Numbered from the stretch's first letter, positions 43,908 to 53,630 are shown. The stretch is DNA of 64,000 nucleotides from Streptomyces sp. NBC_00683 (GCF_036226745.1 NZ_CP109013.1:8455660-8519659), one strand, 5' to 3'. Notes: generated from the letters alone by a model not told the origin. Program-made: numbers and translations.

Positions 43908-44816
43908 TCAGCCGACGGCGCCCGGGGCTTCGCCCTCCTCCGCCTCCGGGAGGTCGTCGTCCACCACATGCACGGCGGCTTCCTCCGCACTCGCGGCGCC
44001 CGAGTCGATGCCCTGATCGTCCGCCACGAGCCTCGGTGGTATCGGGACGGGCGCCCTCGTAGGGCGCCGTCAGGCGGCCCGCGCACACACCGCCGGTCTC
44101 CGCGTCCCTGGCCTCGCCCTCGCCTCCGGGCACCAGCCGCGCGAGGGAGGCACCGCGGACAATCGCGGCGCCGGGCCAGTGCTCGGGCGGCGGGTTCAGG
44201 ACCCCGTTGTTGCCGTCGGGGTCGACCGACAGGCGGCAGAAACCGGGCAGGGCGCCGGCCGGGTAGAGGGTGAGGGCGTCGAAGGGTTCCTGGCCGCCGA
44301 CGGTGACGTGAGTGTGTACCACGGTCGGCTCGCGGGTGAGGGCGGGGGCGAGCTGGTCGACGGGCAGCGGGGTGCCGTCCTCCCAGGGGTTGGTGGACGC
44401 CGGTGCCAGGGACGGTGCGCCGGTTCGCGTTCCAGGCGCCGTCGCCCTGCATGGGAACGAAGCCGCAGACGATGAGTGGCTCGTCGCTGTGCTGGACCCC
44501 GTCGCGCTTGGTGAAGTCGATGGCCCAGTGGTACCCCTGCAGACTGAGCGGCGCGACGAGATTCGGCGAGGCGGGCAACGCCGAGGACCGATCCCGTGTG
44601 CAGGCCGCGTCCGCGGATCGCGCGGGCTACCAGGGTGTCCCGGAGCGCGGGGGAGTCGATGCGCTGGCTGCTGTGCAGGAGTAGCCAGCCGCGCCATGAC
44701 CAGTGGCGGGGGCGGTTCTCGACTGTCTTGTCGCCGGTGAGGTTGCAGGTCGTCCACGGCTGTCGGACGGTGATGCCGCGGATCCAGTCGGGGGCGGCCG
44801 GGTTGTGGTCGCTCAT
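43908..44816 (-). pseudogene. Decayed ASCH-domain gene region, several frameshifts
   Basis: It starts MSDHNPAAPDWIRGITVRQP (44816) with an ASCH-like segment (RPRHWSWRGWLLLHSS). Frame changes lead to VAPLSLQGYHWAIDFTKRDG, then HVTVGGQEPFDALTLYPAG and LSVDPDGNNGVLNPPPEHW, and finally an acidic end AASAEEAAVHVVDDDLPEAE stopping at 43908. This could be one or two genes. At least three shifts mean it is not functional. ASCH domains bind RNA or modified bases. Confidence 0.5.
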
Positions 44817-45002
44817 GCGGTCCGCTCCATGGTGTGGGTGCCGGGGCGGCCGGCGCGGCGGCCGTTGACGGATGCCACGGTGAGGTCGGCCGGGGTGGCG
44901 AGGACTGCGTGGCCGGTGTGCTTGCCTCGGTACAGGGACCGCTTCCGCTTTGCCGGGGTCGGAGCGGCTCAGCTGCTTTGCCGGGGTCGGGGTTGGAGTG
45001 GC

Positions 45003-45959
45003 TTAGTTGTTCTGCCAGGGGTGGAGCTTTTCGGGGTTGCGTACCGCCCAGATGTGCCTGATCCGGTCGCCTGTGATCTCGAACGCGAACACGGTCACGA
45101 TGCTGCCGTCCTGCCGGGCCATCAAGCCGGGCAGGCCGTTGACCGAGCATTCCAGGAATGTTGTGCGGTCGCCCGTTACACGCGCGATCTCGGCGTAGGC
45201 ACGTGCGATCTGCTCACCGCCCACGATCGGGTGGAGATGGGTGACGGCCAGCCCGCCGCCGTCGGCGGTCGCGGTGGCGTCGGGATCGAGCAGGCCGATC
45301 AGGGCGTCGATGTCCTTGGCCTCCCACGCCGTTTTGAACTGCCTGACGATGCCGGCCCGCCCGGCACCCGGGCCGTTCGGGTTCTGTGGGCTCTGTGGGC
45401 TTTGCGCGGTACGGATGCGGCGGCGGGCGGACGAGGCCAGCTGGCGGCACGCCGCCGGAGTGCGGCCGACGATCTCGGCGACCTCGCCGAAGGGGTAGCG
45501 GAAGACGTCGTGCAGGACGAACGCGACGCGCTCGGCGGGGGTCATCGAATCCAGGACGACCAGGAACGCCATCGTCACCGACTCGTCGAGGGTGACCCGG
45601 TCGGCCGGGTCGATCGAGCTGGCCCCCGGGCGCCCGGTGACCGACCCGGTGGGCCCGGGCAGCGGTTCCGGGATCCACTCGCCCACGTAGTTCTCCCGCC
45701 TGGCCCGTGCCGAGCCGAGCAGGTTCAGACAGATCCGGCCGGTGACCGTCATCATCCAGGCGCCGGGCGACTCGATGGCCCGCTGCTCGGGTACGGACAT
45801 GGCGTACCAGCGGGCGTAGGTCTCCTGCACGACGTCCTCGGCGTCGGCAAGGGACCCCCGGAGCCGGTAGGCGAGGTTGATCAGCCGGCGCCGCTCGCTC
45901 ATGATCGCGCTGAGGTTCGGATCGCTCCGGTCGTCGCCCAACCCGGCTCTGGTGGTCAT
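45003..45959 (-). CDS. sigJ: ECF sigma factor with SnoaL-like C-terminus (ECF41/SigJ type)
   Basis: The 318-residue protein has region 2 (LINLAYRLRGSLADAEDVVQ, ETYARWY), the ECF41 linker motif EWIPEPLPGP (~95-104), region 4 with VAFVLHDVFRYPFGEVAEIV, and a C-terminal NTF2/SnoaL-like domain (FKTAWEAKDIDALIGLLDPD, VFAFEITGDRIRHIWAV). In ECF41 factors this extension controls activity instead of an anti-sigma factor. It is divergent from the SnoaL-LUD gene at 46110, with a long palindrome between them. The symbol is given for the family only. Confidence 0.85.
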   Translation of the reverse strand: MTTRAGLGDDRSDPNLSAIMSERRRLINLAYRLRGSLADAEDVVQETYARWYAMSVPEQRAIESPGAWMMTVTGRICLNLLGSARARRENYVGEWIPEPLPGPTGSVTGRPGASSIDPADRVTLDESVTMAFLVVLDSMTPAERVAFVLHDVFRYPFGEVAEIVGRTPAACRQLASSARRRIRTAQSPQSPQNPNGPGAGRAGIVRQFKTAWEAKDIDALIGLLDPDATATADGGGLAVTHLHPIVGGEQIARAYAEIARVTGDRTTFLECSVNGLPGLMARQDGSIVTVFAFEITGDRIRHIWAVRNPEKLHPWQNN

Positions 45960-45996
45960 GCTCGGCCCTCTTCCTCGCTCGGTTCTGTGCCTCTAC

Positions 45997-46075
45997 CCGG
46001 TACGACAGGACAGCCCTGCGCAATGTGAGGCCGACGCGCCGCCTCACATTCCCGACGGCTGTCGTGTCGTACCGG
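45997..46075. promoter_or_regulatory. Nested palindrome between sigma factor and SnoaL-LUD gene
   Basis: The outer arms (CCGGTACGACAGGACAGCC at 45997-46015 and its inverted copy at 46057-46075) agree at 18 of 19 bases. The inner arms AATGTGAGGC/GCCTCACATT (46022-46031, 46041-46050) are perfect. It lies 37 bases from the sigma start and 34 from the SnoaL-LUD start, suggesting an operator or a self-regulated divergent promoter. Confidence 0.65.
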
Positions 46076-46109
46076 TGAGGACGACAACGAGAGGGAGAGG
46101 GAGAGGCCG

Positions 46110-47285
46110 ATGAACGCCTTCCAGACCATCGCGGACCGTGTCGAGATCGAGGCACTGCGCGGCGAGTTCACCGACGCGGCGATGATGCGCGACCGGACCC
46201 GCCTGGCGTCGCTGTTCACACCGGACGGTGCCCTGCGCATGCCCAACATCCCCATCGAGCTGGTCGGCCGCGAGGAGATCCGCACCGGGGGCGAGCGGCT
46301 GCAGGACCAGTGGGACTTCTTCGTGCAGACCACACACCCCGGCACGGTCCTGCTCGACGGCGACACCGCGACCGGCCGCGCCTACATCCAGGAACTCGCG
46401 CGCACCCTCGACGGACGCCAGGGCCTGAACTACGCCGTCTACCACGACCGCTACCAACGCACCCTCGAGGGCTGGAAGTTCACCGAGCGCGTGTACGAAG
46501 TCAGGTACCTCGACACCTCCCCGCTGGCAGGCACGGCGCCCCACACCACCCAGGACCCCACGACCACCCCGGCAGACACCACGACACCCCCGGCAGACAC
46601 GACAGCCACCCCGACCACCCCGGCTCCGACCACCCCGGCTCCGACCACCCTGGCCCCGGCCACCCTGGCCCCGGCCGCATCCTTCACCGCCCCGGCACCT
46701 GCCGAACAACTCAACCGGGCAGCCGCCGCGCTGCGCACAGGCGGCTTCACCGTCGAGATCCTCGACGACGCCGCATCCGCGCGCATCCGCATCAAGGCCC
46801 TGGTCCCCGAGGGCGCCAGCGTGCTCACCGGAGCCAGCGAAACCCTCCGGCTGTCGGGCATCGACGAAGACATCAACGCCGGCGGCCACTACGACGCCAT
46901 CAGGCCACGCATCCTCACCATCGACCGGGCCACCGGCGCCGACGAGATCCGAAAGCTGGCCGCCGTCCCCGACTTCGTCATCAACAGCGTCGCCGCGGTC
47001 ACCGAGACCGGCTCACTCGTCCTCGCCTCGGGCAGCGGCAGCCAACTCCCCGCCAACGCGGGCGGCGCCGCCCACGCGGTCTGGATCATCGGCGCGCAGA
47101 AAGTGGTACCCGACCTCAGTACCGCGCTGCGCCGCGTCCAAGAGCACGCACTGCCGCTGGAGAACGCCCGCGCCCAGGCGGCGTACGGGATGCCCAGCGC
47201 CGTCAACCGCCTGCTCATCCTCAACGCGGAACCCCGCCCGGGACGCGGCACCGTGCTGCTCCTGCGAGAAGCCATCGGCTACTGA
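46110..47285 (+). CDS. SnoaL-LUD domain fusion protein
   Basis: Residues 1-140 form a SnoaL/NTF2-like domain (FQTIADRVEIEALRGEFTDA, SLFTPDGALRMPNIPIELVG). A Pro/Thr-rich linker (~145-200) with repeated TTPAPTTPAPTTLAP follows, then residues 200-391 form a LUD domain like LutC/YkgG (LVPEGASVLTGASETLRLSG, AHAVWIIGAQKVVPDLSTAL). LUD proteins belong to lactate-utilisation systems. The pairing with a sigma factor that has its own SnoaL-like tail suggests a shared ligand or direct contact. ATG 46110 is preceded by GAGAGGGAGAGG. Confidence 0.8.
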   Translation: MNAFQTIADRVEIEALRGEFTDAAMMRDRTRLASLFTPDGALRMPNIPIELVGREEIRTGGERLQDQWDFFVQTTHPGTVLLDGDTATGRAYIQELARTLDGRQGLNYAVYHDRYQRTLEGWKFTERVYEVRYLDTSPLAGTAPHTTQDPTTTPADTTTPPADTTATPTTPAPTTPAPTTLAPATLAPAASFTAPAPAEQLNRAAAALRTGGFTVEILDDAASARIRIKALVPEGASVLTGASETLRLSGIDEDINAGGHYDAIRPRILTIDRATGADEIRKLAAVPDFVINSVAAVTETGSLVLASGSGSQLPANAGGAAHAVWIIGAQKVVPDLSTALRRVQEHALPLENARAQAAYGMPSAVNRLLILNAEPRPGRGTVLLLREAIGY

Positions 47286-47466
47286 CACCGGCTACAGCCC
47301 CCGCTCCGGGGCCGGTTCGGCTCAACGGGCCAAGAGGCCAGTCATGGACGCCGGCGATCCGGCCGGTGGCTTCGCAGGGGACTGGTGCGCTGGTCGTACC
47401 GCCCCGTCCTGCCCCGTACCGCCCCGCCCCGCCCGGCCCCGCCGCGCCCCGCGCCTGGCCTGTGCC

Positions 47467-47761
47467 GCTGGGACTGGACGCTTTGACCAGGCATGTTCGT
47501 GCCTTCGCCCAGATGCTCACTCAGCTCCAGGGTGGTCGACTCCGCGAATGGATGGCGGCGGTCCGAACCGACGACTTGCCCAGCATGCACACCTTCGTCA
47601 ACGGCCTTGAACGTGATCTCGACGCCGTCATCGCGGGTCTCACCCTGCCCTGGAACTCGGGGATCGTCGAAGGCCATGTCAACCGGATCAAAATGATCAA
47701 GCGTCAGATGTACGGCCGAGCCGGCTTCTCACTCCTCCGGAAACGGGTCCTCCTGGCGTGA
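47467..47761 (+). mobile_element. ISL3 transposase C-terminal remnant
   Basis: The frame LTRHVRAFAQMLTQLQGGRL, DDLPSMHTFVNGLERDLDAV and IVEGHVNRIKMIKRQMYG to LLRKRVLLA-stop (47761) is the C-terminal ~98 residues of an ISL3 transposase. The upstream part is absent, with GC-rich CCCCGCCCC-type filler. Confidence 0.75.
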
Positions 47762-47823
47762 AGGGGGTCCAGCCAAGGTGAGACCAAAAGCCACAACGGC
47801 TCGGCCGTGCCTCTTGCTCCCGT

Positions 47824-49191
47824 TCAGGCCCAGTTCGGCAGATCGGTACCCCACCGGGTCGGGGCACGGTTCCAGTTCGCGGGTGCGCCGTCGTAGTGGA
47901 CCGGGGCCAGGGCATGACGCAGCAGACCGTAGGGCGATTCGGTCTCGGTGAGCCAGGATCTGGGGTCGTAGAGGTCGGCTTCGCCCTGCCCGGAGGTGGG
48001 GTGGATATCGTGCAGCAGCCAGGAGGCCGTTCCTGCCAGGGAAAGGCGAAGATGCCGTCCGCCGCCAGTGGTCTGACGGTCGCTCAGTGCACGTAGGACG
48101 GCGGCGGCGAGCAGGTACCCGGTTCCGTGGTCCAGCGCCTGTGCGGGCAGCACACCGGGGCGGCCGTCGGCCGTGGCCTCGATTGCGGCGATACCGGTAC
48201 CGGCTTGGACCAGGCTGTCGAAGCCGCGACGCTCGGCCCAGGTGCCGGACCACCCCCAGGCACACAGTTGGGCCACGATGAGACCCGGGTACCGGTCCAT
48301 GAGCACGTCTGGGGTCAGTCCGTGCCGGTCCAGGGAGCCGGGGCGGTAGCCGGTCACCACGACGTCCGCCTGGCTGAGAAGGTCCTCGAAGGCGTGCCGG
48401 TCACCGGGGCTGCTGAGGTCCAGCAACGTGGAGCGTTTACCCATGCCGGTGTCGGTGTGAGTATCTGGGTCCTCGGGGAGTTGGGGGGCGTCCACGCGCA
48501 GCACGTCGGCGCCCAGCAGCGCCAGTGTGCGTGTGGCGACGGGGCCGGCGAGGACGCGGGTCAGGTCCAGGACCCGCACGTCCTGGGCCGGTACGGATGC
48601 GGGCGCCAGCAGTCGAGGGCTGCTCTGACCCACGTGCCGCGTCTCGACCAGGGCGGGTCCGGCCGCAGCGGGCGCGGAAGCCACGGCCACGGCAAGGCCG
48701 CCCGCCGCGTAGACGCTCTCCTGGACCTCCCCGGCCGGTCGCGATGCCAGCTCCTTCGAGAGCACACCCACCAGCACCTGGTCCCCTCCTGTGTCTGCGA
48801 TATCCAGGGCGCTGAGCAGCCGGGCACGATGGTGCGGGTAGTTGGCGTGGGTGCGAACCCAGCCGTCGGCCGCCTGCCAGAACCCGGACAGCGGGGCGAA
48901 AGACGTCGGGGCCCGGCCGGCGATTCGCAGGTGGCGTTCGCTGACGAACGCGGTGGCCACCGCCGCCTCGTTCACCCGCACTGCGGGCACCGGCACGCGG
49001 TTGCGCAGCGCCAGCAGTTCCGCCGCTGCCAGCGAGGCCACTCCGACGCTGGCCCGCGCCAGTTCCCTCACCGGCAGACGCGACGGCAGGACAGCACCCG
49101 CCCCCTCGAAGGACACGCTCTGAACCAGTCGGCTCCGGCCCCCCAGGGCCGCCCAGGCGTGTGCGGTGGCCGCATCCTCCGTATACGTCAT
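47824..49191 (-). CDS. CoA-transferase family III (CaiB/BaiF)
   Basis: ATG 49191 (MTYTEDAATAHAWAALGG) gives 455 residues. The C-terminal half is a typical family III CoA transferase: VRVLDLTRVLAGPVATRTLA, GMGKRSTLLDLSSPGDRHAF, QADVVVTGYRPGSLDRHGL, QALDHGTGYLLAAAVLRAL. The N-terminal ~190 residues look like a second, degenerate half of the same fold, as in double-domain members. Family III enzymes swap CoA between carboxylic acids. The substrate is unknown. Confidence 0.8.
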   Translation of the reverse strand: MTYTEDAATAHAWAALGGRSRLVQSVSFEGAGAVLPSRLPVRELARASVGVASLAAAELLALRNRVPVPAVRVNEAAVATAFVSERHLRIAGRAPTSFAPLSGFWQAADGWVRTHANYPHHRARLLSALDIADTGGDQVLVGVLSKELASRPAGEVQESVYAAGGLAVAVASAPAAAGPALVETRHVGQSSPRLLAPASVPAQDVRVLDLTRVLAGPVATRTLALLGADVLRVDAPQLPEDPDTHTDTGMGKRSTLLDLSSPGDRHAFEDLLSQADVVVTGYRPGSLDRHGLTPDVLMDRYPGLIVAQLCAWGWSGTWAERRGFDSLVQAGTGIAAIEATADGRPGVLPAQALDHGTGYLLAAAVLRALSDRQTTGGGRHLRLSLAGTASWLLHDIHPTSGQGEADLYDPRSWLTETESPYGLLRHALAPVHYDGAPANWNRAPTRWGTDLPNWA

Positions 49192-49275
49192 CCGCTCATT
49201 GTGCGACACCACCAGGATGACGCTGCTGGCCGGCATCTTGGCTGCCCCCTGAAGGATCACGCAACGTAATCGACC

Positions 49276-49308
49276 ACAGAAATTGATCCAGAACCCGTTC
49301 TCGTGTGC
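49276..49308 (+). repeat. Dispersed ISL3-type end repeat, copy 1
   Basis: ATTGATCCAGAACCCGTTCT and flanks match the repeat consensus seen at 52015, 54801, 54881, 55697, 55814 and 56725. It lies just upstream of the CoA transferase gene. Confidence 0.55.
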
Positions 49309-49499
49309 AGAGCCAGGACACCCTTACTCGTGCTGTTCATAGATGCAGTCTTCTCGTGCCGGGGCGACGGTGGGCGAACTTGTGAAGCCCTTGCTTGGGG
49401 ATGGGCTGGTGGTGCAAGATCCGTCAGCCGCCAGGTCACGGGGATCAGGGGCTTGACTTCTTGACCTGCGGGGTTTTTGTGGCTGGTGCGGACAGACCG

Positions 49500-50410
49500 A
49501 TGAATCTGCTGGGCAGCGGCAGGGGGAAGAGACTCGCGTGGGCCGGTGCGGTCGCGGTTGTACTGATCACGCTAGGAACGATCGGCCACAGCCACAGGAG
49601 TGTTGGTGTGTCGACGGCCGGGCCGGAGATCGTTTTTCATGACGCAGCGGTCACGAAACAGGATCGCAGGCTGGTGGAGACGTACTGGACCGGCACGGGC
49701 ATCGCGGACGTGGCCCACGAAGACGCCATTGGCGACCACGTGCAGCCCGAATGGACGGAGGGCGGTGTCACCGCCCGTACTGTCGGCCGCCTGTATGCCC
49801 AGAACGCAGGAGGCGACTTGGGCGCCTGCACGGCGACTGTGGTCGGCACCCGCACACGGTGATAACCGCCGCGCACTGCGTCAGAACATCGGAGGCCGGA
49901 GAGCCCGCCCGGTCGGCGACGTGGGACCAGCAGCTCTACTTCGTGCCTGGCTACCACGACGGCAAGAGCCCCTACGGCGGCTTCACTGTGCGCCGGGTGC
50001 GGATGGCCGAGGAGTGGCAGGACGAGGGCCTGGACGTCGCCGTGCTGGAGATGAACCCAGGCGACGACGGACGGACCATTTCCGAAGTGACCGGCGTCCA
50101 GCGGATCTCGTTCACGGCTGAATCGGGTACGCGCACCCACTTCTTCGGCTACCCGTACACGAACCGGCTCCTGCACTGCGAAGGCGACAGTGGGCGTGAC
50201 TACCGCGGTAGTGCCCTGCTGCGGATCCCCTGCGTCATGGGCGTCGGGTCGAGCGGGGGCCCCTACATCGTCGACCTCGACGCGGCCGAGGCCGGCAGTG
50301 TCGTCGCGGTGAACATCAGTGGCGACGAGACCGTCAGTTACGGAACATCCCTAGGCTCGTTCGCCCGACGCCTCTACGCGCAATCTGAGAACTGCTCGCG
50401 AGATTGTTGA
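49500..50410 (+). pseudogene. Secreted trypsin/V8-like serine protease, frameshifted
   Basis: ATG 49500 starts MNLLGSGRGKRLAWAGAVAV, a signal peptide, and the frame reaches LGACTATVVG near 49850. There a one-base shift is required to continue as HTVITAAHCVRTSE with the catalytic His. Later GLDVAVLEMN (Asp) and GVGSSGGPYIV (Ser) complete the triad; the stop is at 50410. The fold is intact apart from the shift. A sequencing error is possible. Confidence 0.65.
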
Positions 50411-50516
50411 GCGATGCCGCCGGGAGCGTGCAGTTCCTACACCGCAGAAGACGGGAAATTGCGCAGGGGCAGGCAGGTTCTGTGGTGCGCGACGCTTAGC
50501 CGGCCCAGACGATAGG

Positions 50517-50548
50517 GAAGCCCCCGGCCGCTGGCCCTGGGGGTTCTT
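50517..50548 (-). terminator. Terminator downstream of tRNA-Gly fragment
   Basis: AAGCCCCCGG and CCTGGGGGTTCTT form a G/C-rich hairpin directly beyond the tRNA 3' end on the minus strand, the normal place for a tRNA terminator. Confidence 0.55.
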
Positions 50549-50550
50549 CA

Positions 50551-50598
50551 TGGAGCGGGTGACGAGAATCGAACTCGCGCTCTGAGTTTGGGAATCAC
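50551..50598 (-). other. 3' half of tRNA-Gly(CCC), possible attachment site scar
   Basis: On the minus strand this reads TTCCCAAACTCAGAGC (anticodon loop with CCC), then the T-arm GCGAGTTCGATTCTCGTC and the acceptor end ACCCGCTCCA. The D-arm and 5' acceptor strand are absent upstream. Integrative elements usually use the 3' half of tRNA genes, so this is probably an att site left by an integrated or excised element. The adjacent terminator supports an original tRNA context. Confidence 0.65.
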
Positions 50599-50917
50599 GG
50601 GGACTTGGGTACCTGAAGCCTGCTTGACCTGTGACAACGGTCCTGTCTGTGGCTAATGGCGGCTTGCCGTTGTGACCGTGGTTGACCGATGTTCCCTGCC
50701 CTATCTGGTGCGCATGTGGTGCGGCAGCCACTGTCGCGAAAGTCGCAGTGGTCGGCGTAAGGGACGGCCAGGCTCAGTAGGTCAGGACAGGGCCAGCGAG
50801 GCGGACCGGACGCGGCGCCCTGCCGGACCCGGGCAGGGACGGCGGAGACACGCTGCCGGAGCTGGCCTCTAGCTCACCTGCAGGCGCCGTGCGAGGCTGA
50901 CGGTGGGGGATGACGAC

Positions 50918-51913
50918 ATGAAGCACATACCTTTCTTTCGCTGGGTTCTGACGGCCGGTTTCATGCTCTTCGCGTGCTCGGCGGGGCTGTACGCGATCGA
51001 GTCGGGGCCGGAGCTGCCCGCGACGCGCCAGATCGACATGGCGGTGGTCGATGAGAAGGCTGACGGCACCTGCCGGGTCCGGTGGAGCGACCCGTACGAG
51101 AAGAAGACGCGGGAGGGGCCGTACCACTGCGACGCCGGCCGGAGCGACAGCCTCAAGGCGCCGAACTACCCGGACAGCCGGGGCTACGGCTGGGCGTCCG
51201 GGTTCATGTTCACGAAAGGGCCGAACCGGGGGGACCTGTACGATTTCGAAGCCTTCTCGGAGGAGGACTTCACCACCTCGGACACCCTCCTGCTACTGGG
51301 GGTACTGCTCATCCTGATCGGGCTGGTCGGCGGCAACCTCCGCGCCCTCCCCCGGGTCCTTGGCGTGGAGGCGCGGCTCGTGCGTCGCGCGACCCGGCTG
51401 GCCCAGGCTGCCAGGTGGGCAGCCGAGGACTACGCGCGGGCGGTGGACGCGGTGCGGGACGCCGGGCGCCACGGGTCGCTCGACGCGGCACCTGACCCCG
51501 AACTGGTCCGCTCCCTTTGGGTTCTGCGGGAGGCCGGGCCGCAGCCACACAGGGCGGCGGCGGACGCCCGGGACCTCGCGAACCGGCTGCGCCCGCTGCT
51601 TAGGGAGGCGGCCCCCGCCGCCGGGCTGCGGAACAGGCTCCAGGCCGGACCGGCCGCCCGGGCCGACGCCGAGGCGGCGGTCATCGAGCTGCGCCGGCTG
51701 CTGGCCGACGCCGAACGGCACGGCCTGTGGGAGCGGTTCGCGCAGGCATCGGTCGACCTGCTCCGGGGGCAGGACACCGACCGGGCCGCCCTCGCGGCCG
51801 GGACGGACTTCGAGCGGGACCCGGACGCCTACCGACGGCTCCTGGAGGGCCTCGCGCCTCTCGAGGCGGCGGCCCGGACAGAGCCTCTCCGACGCCGCCG
51901 TCGGCGTTACTGA
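50918..51913 (+). CDS. Membrane protein with large helical cytoplasmic tail
   Basis: From ATG 50918 (MKHIPFFRWVLTAGFMLFAC) there is a first membrane helix, an extracytoplasmic domain of ~85 residues with two Cys (CRVRW, YHCDAG), and a second membrane helix (TLLLLGVLLILIGLVGG). The ~185-residue charged C-terminal part is predicted helical (ARAVDAVRDAG, AEAAVIELRRLLADAE). The first half resembles DUF3592-type proteins, but I am not certain. An upstream GTG at 50903 is possible. Confidence 0.6.
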   Translation: MKHIPFFRWVLTAGFMLFACSAGLYAIESGPELPATRQIDMAVVDEKADGTCRVRWSDPYEKKTREGPYHCDAGRSDSLKAPNYPDSRGYGWASGFMFTKGPNRGDLYDFEAFSEEDFTTSDTLLLLGVLLILIGLVGGNLRALPRVLGVEARLVRRATRLAQAARWAAEDYARAVDAVRDAGRHGSLDAAPDPELVRSLWVLREAGPQPHRAAADARDLANRLRPLLREAAPAAGLRNRLQAGPAARADAEAAVIELRRLLADAERHGLWERFAQASVDLLRGQDTDRAALAAGTDFERDPDAYRRLLEGLAPLEAAARTEPLRRRRRRY

Positions 51914-52014
51914 CCGTCTACCCGGAACTGGCCCCGTACGGACGGCACTCGTATCAAATCCAGCCCCGACCACCGACGCAGCCGCCTCCCGGCTCGCAAC
52001 CCTCAGTCGCTGCT

Positions 52015-52047
52015 GCACGAAATCTGAGCCAGAACCCGTTCTCGTGG
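52015..52047 (+). repeat. Dispersed ISL3-type end repeat, copy 2
   Basis: GCACGAAATCTGAGCCAGAA continuing CCCGTTCTCGTGG. It matches, inverted, the sequence at 56725-56758 that precedes an ISL3 transposase, so it may be the other end of a related element. Confidence 0.6.
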
Positions 52048-52115
52048 ACAAAGCCACCGAGCCGCGCGAACAGAGTCCGGCAGGCCGTTCCGGGGAGAGG
52101 CGGCGCTTCCCGGTG

Positions 52116-53630
52116 TCAGTCCTTGAGGCCGGCGGGGTCGGTGGTGTCGGTGAAGGAGTCTCCCTCACCCGGTTCCGTCTCCAGGACCTGGCGGTTGAGC
52201 CTCAGCATCACGATGAAGAACAGGCCGCCCAGGAACAGGAGGCCCACGACGATCACGACGGAGACGAACGCCTCTTCGGGGGCCACCAGCACGAACAACG
52301 CGATGAGTGTCCATACCAGGGCGCAGACCGCGACCGGCAGCTCGAACCGTCCGAGATCGAAAGCACCCTTCTTACGGCTCAGGCGCCCGCGTACCGCCAG
52401 GTAGAGCACGATCGTGGAACCGTAGGTCACCGCGGGCAGGATCGTCGATGCAGTGACCAGCTCCAGCAGCGCGGACCCCGGCAGCGCGATCATCAGGACG
52501 AGACCGAGGACGAAGACCAGCACCGTTGCCGGGATCGGCGTCCTCGTACGGGGGTTCACCCGCCGCATCAGGCGGTGGGCAGGAAAACGCCCGTCGCGCG
52601 CCATGGCGAAGACGAGGCGCGAGCACGCGACCATCACCACGATCCCGGCGCCGAAGAACGCGACGGTGATGGCGGTCAGCAGGATCTTCTCCGTCACCGG
52701 ACCGAGGTGGTCACGCATGATCGCAGCGACCGGCGACCCGTCGGCGCTGACACGGGGGATGTCGTCGATAGCGACCGTCAGCGTGATCAGGAACAGCATT
52801 CCAAGGACACCGGCCGCCACCACCGATCCCACGATCGCGCGGGGAACCGTGCGGAACGGATCCTTGGCCTCCTCGGCCAGATTCGCCGCCGAGTCGAAAC
52901 CGACGAGTGTCGCGAGCCCCATGATCATCGCAAGCATCAACCCGCCGCCGACCGCGAAGTAGTCGGGAGCGTCCTCGACGACACCGCGCGAGGTGAGGTT
53001 GCCCACCGAGCCGTCGCCCGTGACCGCCACAGCGATGACAAGTGCGACCGCCACCACCACGACCAGCGCCAGCTCGAGCCCCACCGCGACACTGTTGATC
53101 AGGCTGACGATACGTGTGGAGGCCACGGCCAGCACGGTCTGGACCAGCAGCACCACGAGTGTGATCAGACGCGCGGTGCCCTCGTCCGGCTCAACCCCGG
53201 CGAGCGGCATGAACGCCTGGCTCGCCAGCGCATTGTCCACCGCCACCACACCGATCGCCAGGTAACAGAAGGTCAGCCAGCCGAACCACCAGCCGATCTT
53301 CGGACTGGCCAGCCGCGAGGCCCATTGATACGAGGAACCGCTGAGCGGGATACGGGCCGCGAACTGCGCGACCACCAGCGCCACCAGCGTCTGACCCACC
53401 GCAGCGACGATCCACAACCAGATCCCGACCGGCCCGGCAGTCAGCAGCACCTCGTCGAATGTCGCGAAGATACCCACCGCCACCGAGATGAACGCGAACG
53501 AGATCGCGAACACCTGGAAGGAGCCGAGCGTCCGCTTCAACTCCTGCCGGTAGCCACCCGCCTCCACGGCCCCCGCATCGCCCTGGGTACCGGACGAGGA
53601 CTCCACCACCGCGGTCACCTCACCTTCCAT
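52116..53630 (-). CDS. APC-family amino acid permease
   Basis: The 504-residue protein (ATG 53630) has about twelve hydrophobic helices. It shows the APC family marks: FQVFAISFAFISVAVGIFAT in TM1, ARIPLSGSSYQWASRLASPK after TM3, GFDSAANLAEEAKDPFRTVP in TM6, and SRLVFAMARDGRFPAHRLMR after TM8. The substrate is probably an amino acid or polyamine. The N-terminus is a charged cytoplasmic tail. Long open frames on the other strand are GC shadows. Confidence 0.85.
   Translation of the reverse strand: MEGEVTAVVESSSGTQGDAGAVEAGGYRQELKRTLGSFQVFAISFAFISVAVGIFATFDEVLLTAGPVGIWLWIVAAVGQTLVALVVAQFAARIPLSGSSYQWASRLASPKIGWWFGWLTFCYLAIGVVAVDNALASQAFMPLAGVEPDEGTARLITLVVLLVQTVLAVASTRIVSLINSVAVGLELALVVVVAVALVIAVAVTGDGSVGNLTSRGVVEDAPDYFAVGGGLMLAMIMGLATLVGFDSAANLAEEAKDPFRTVPRAIVGSVVAAGVLGMLFLITLTVAIDDIPRVSADGSPVAAIMRDHLGPVTEKILLTAITVAFFGAGIVVMVACSRLVFAMARDGRFPAHRLMRRVNPRTRTPIPATVLVFVLGLVLMIALPGSALLELVTASTILPAVTYGSTIVLYLAVRGRLSRKKGAFDLGRFELPVAVCALVWTLIALFVLVAPEEAFVSVVIVVGLLFLGGLFFIVMLRLNRQVLETEPGEGDSFTDTTDPAGLKD

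Noticed and set aside
44947..45008. Imperfect tandem repeat GCTTTGCCGGGGTCGG (two copies) before the sigma factor stop
   Set aside because: Only two imperfect copies; likely a local duplication with no evident role.
50551..50598. Functional tRNA-Gly gene
   Set aside because: The D-arm and 5' acceptor strand are absent from the adjacent sequence, so it is not a working tRNA.
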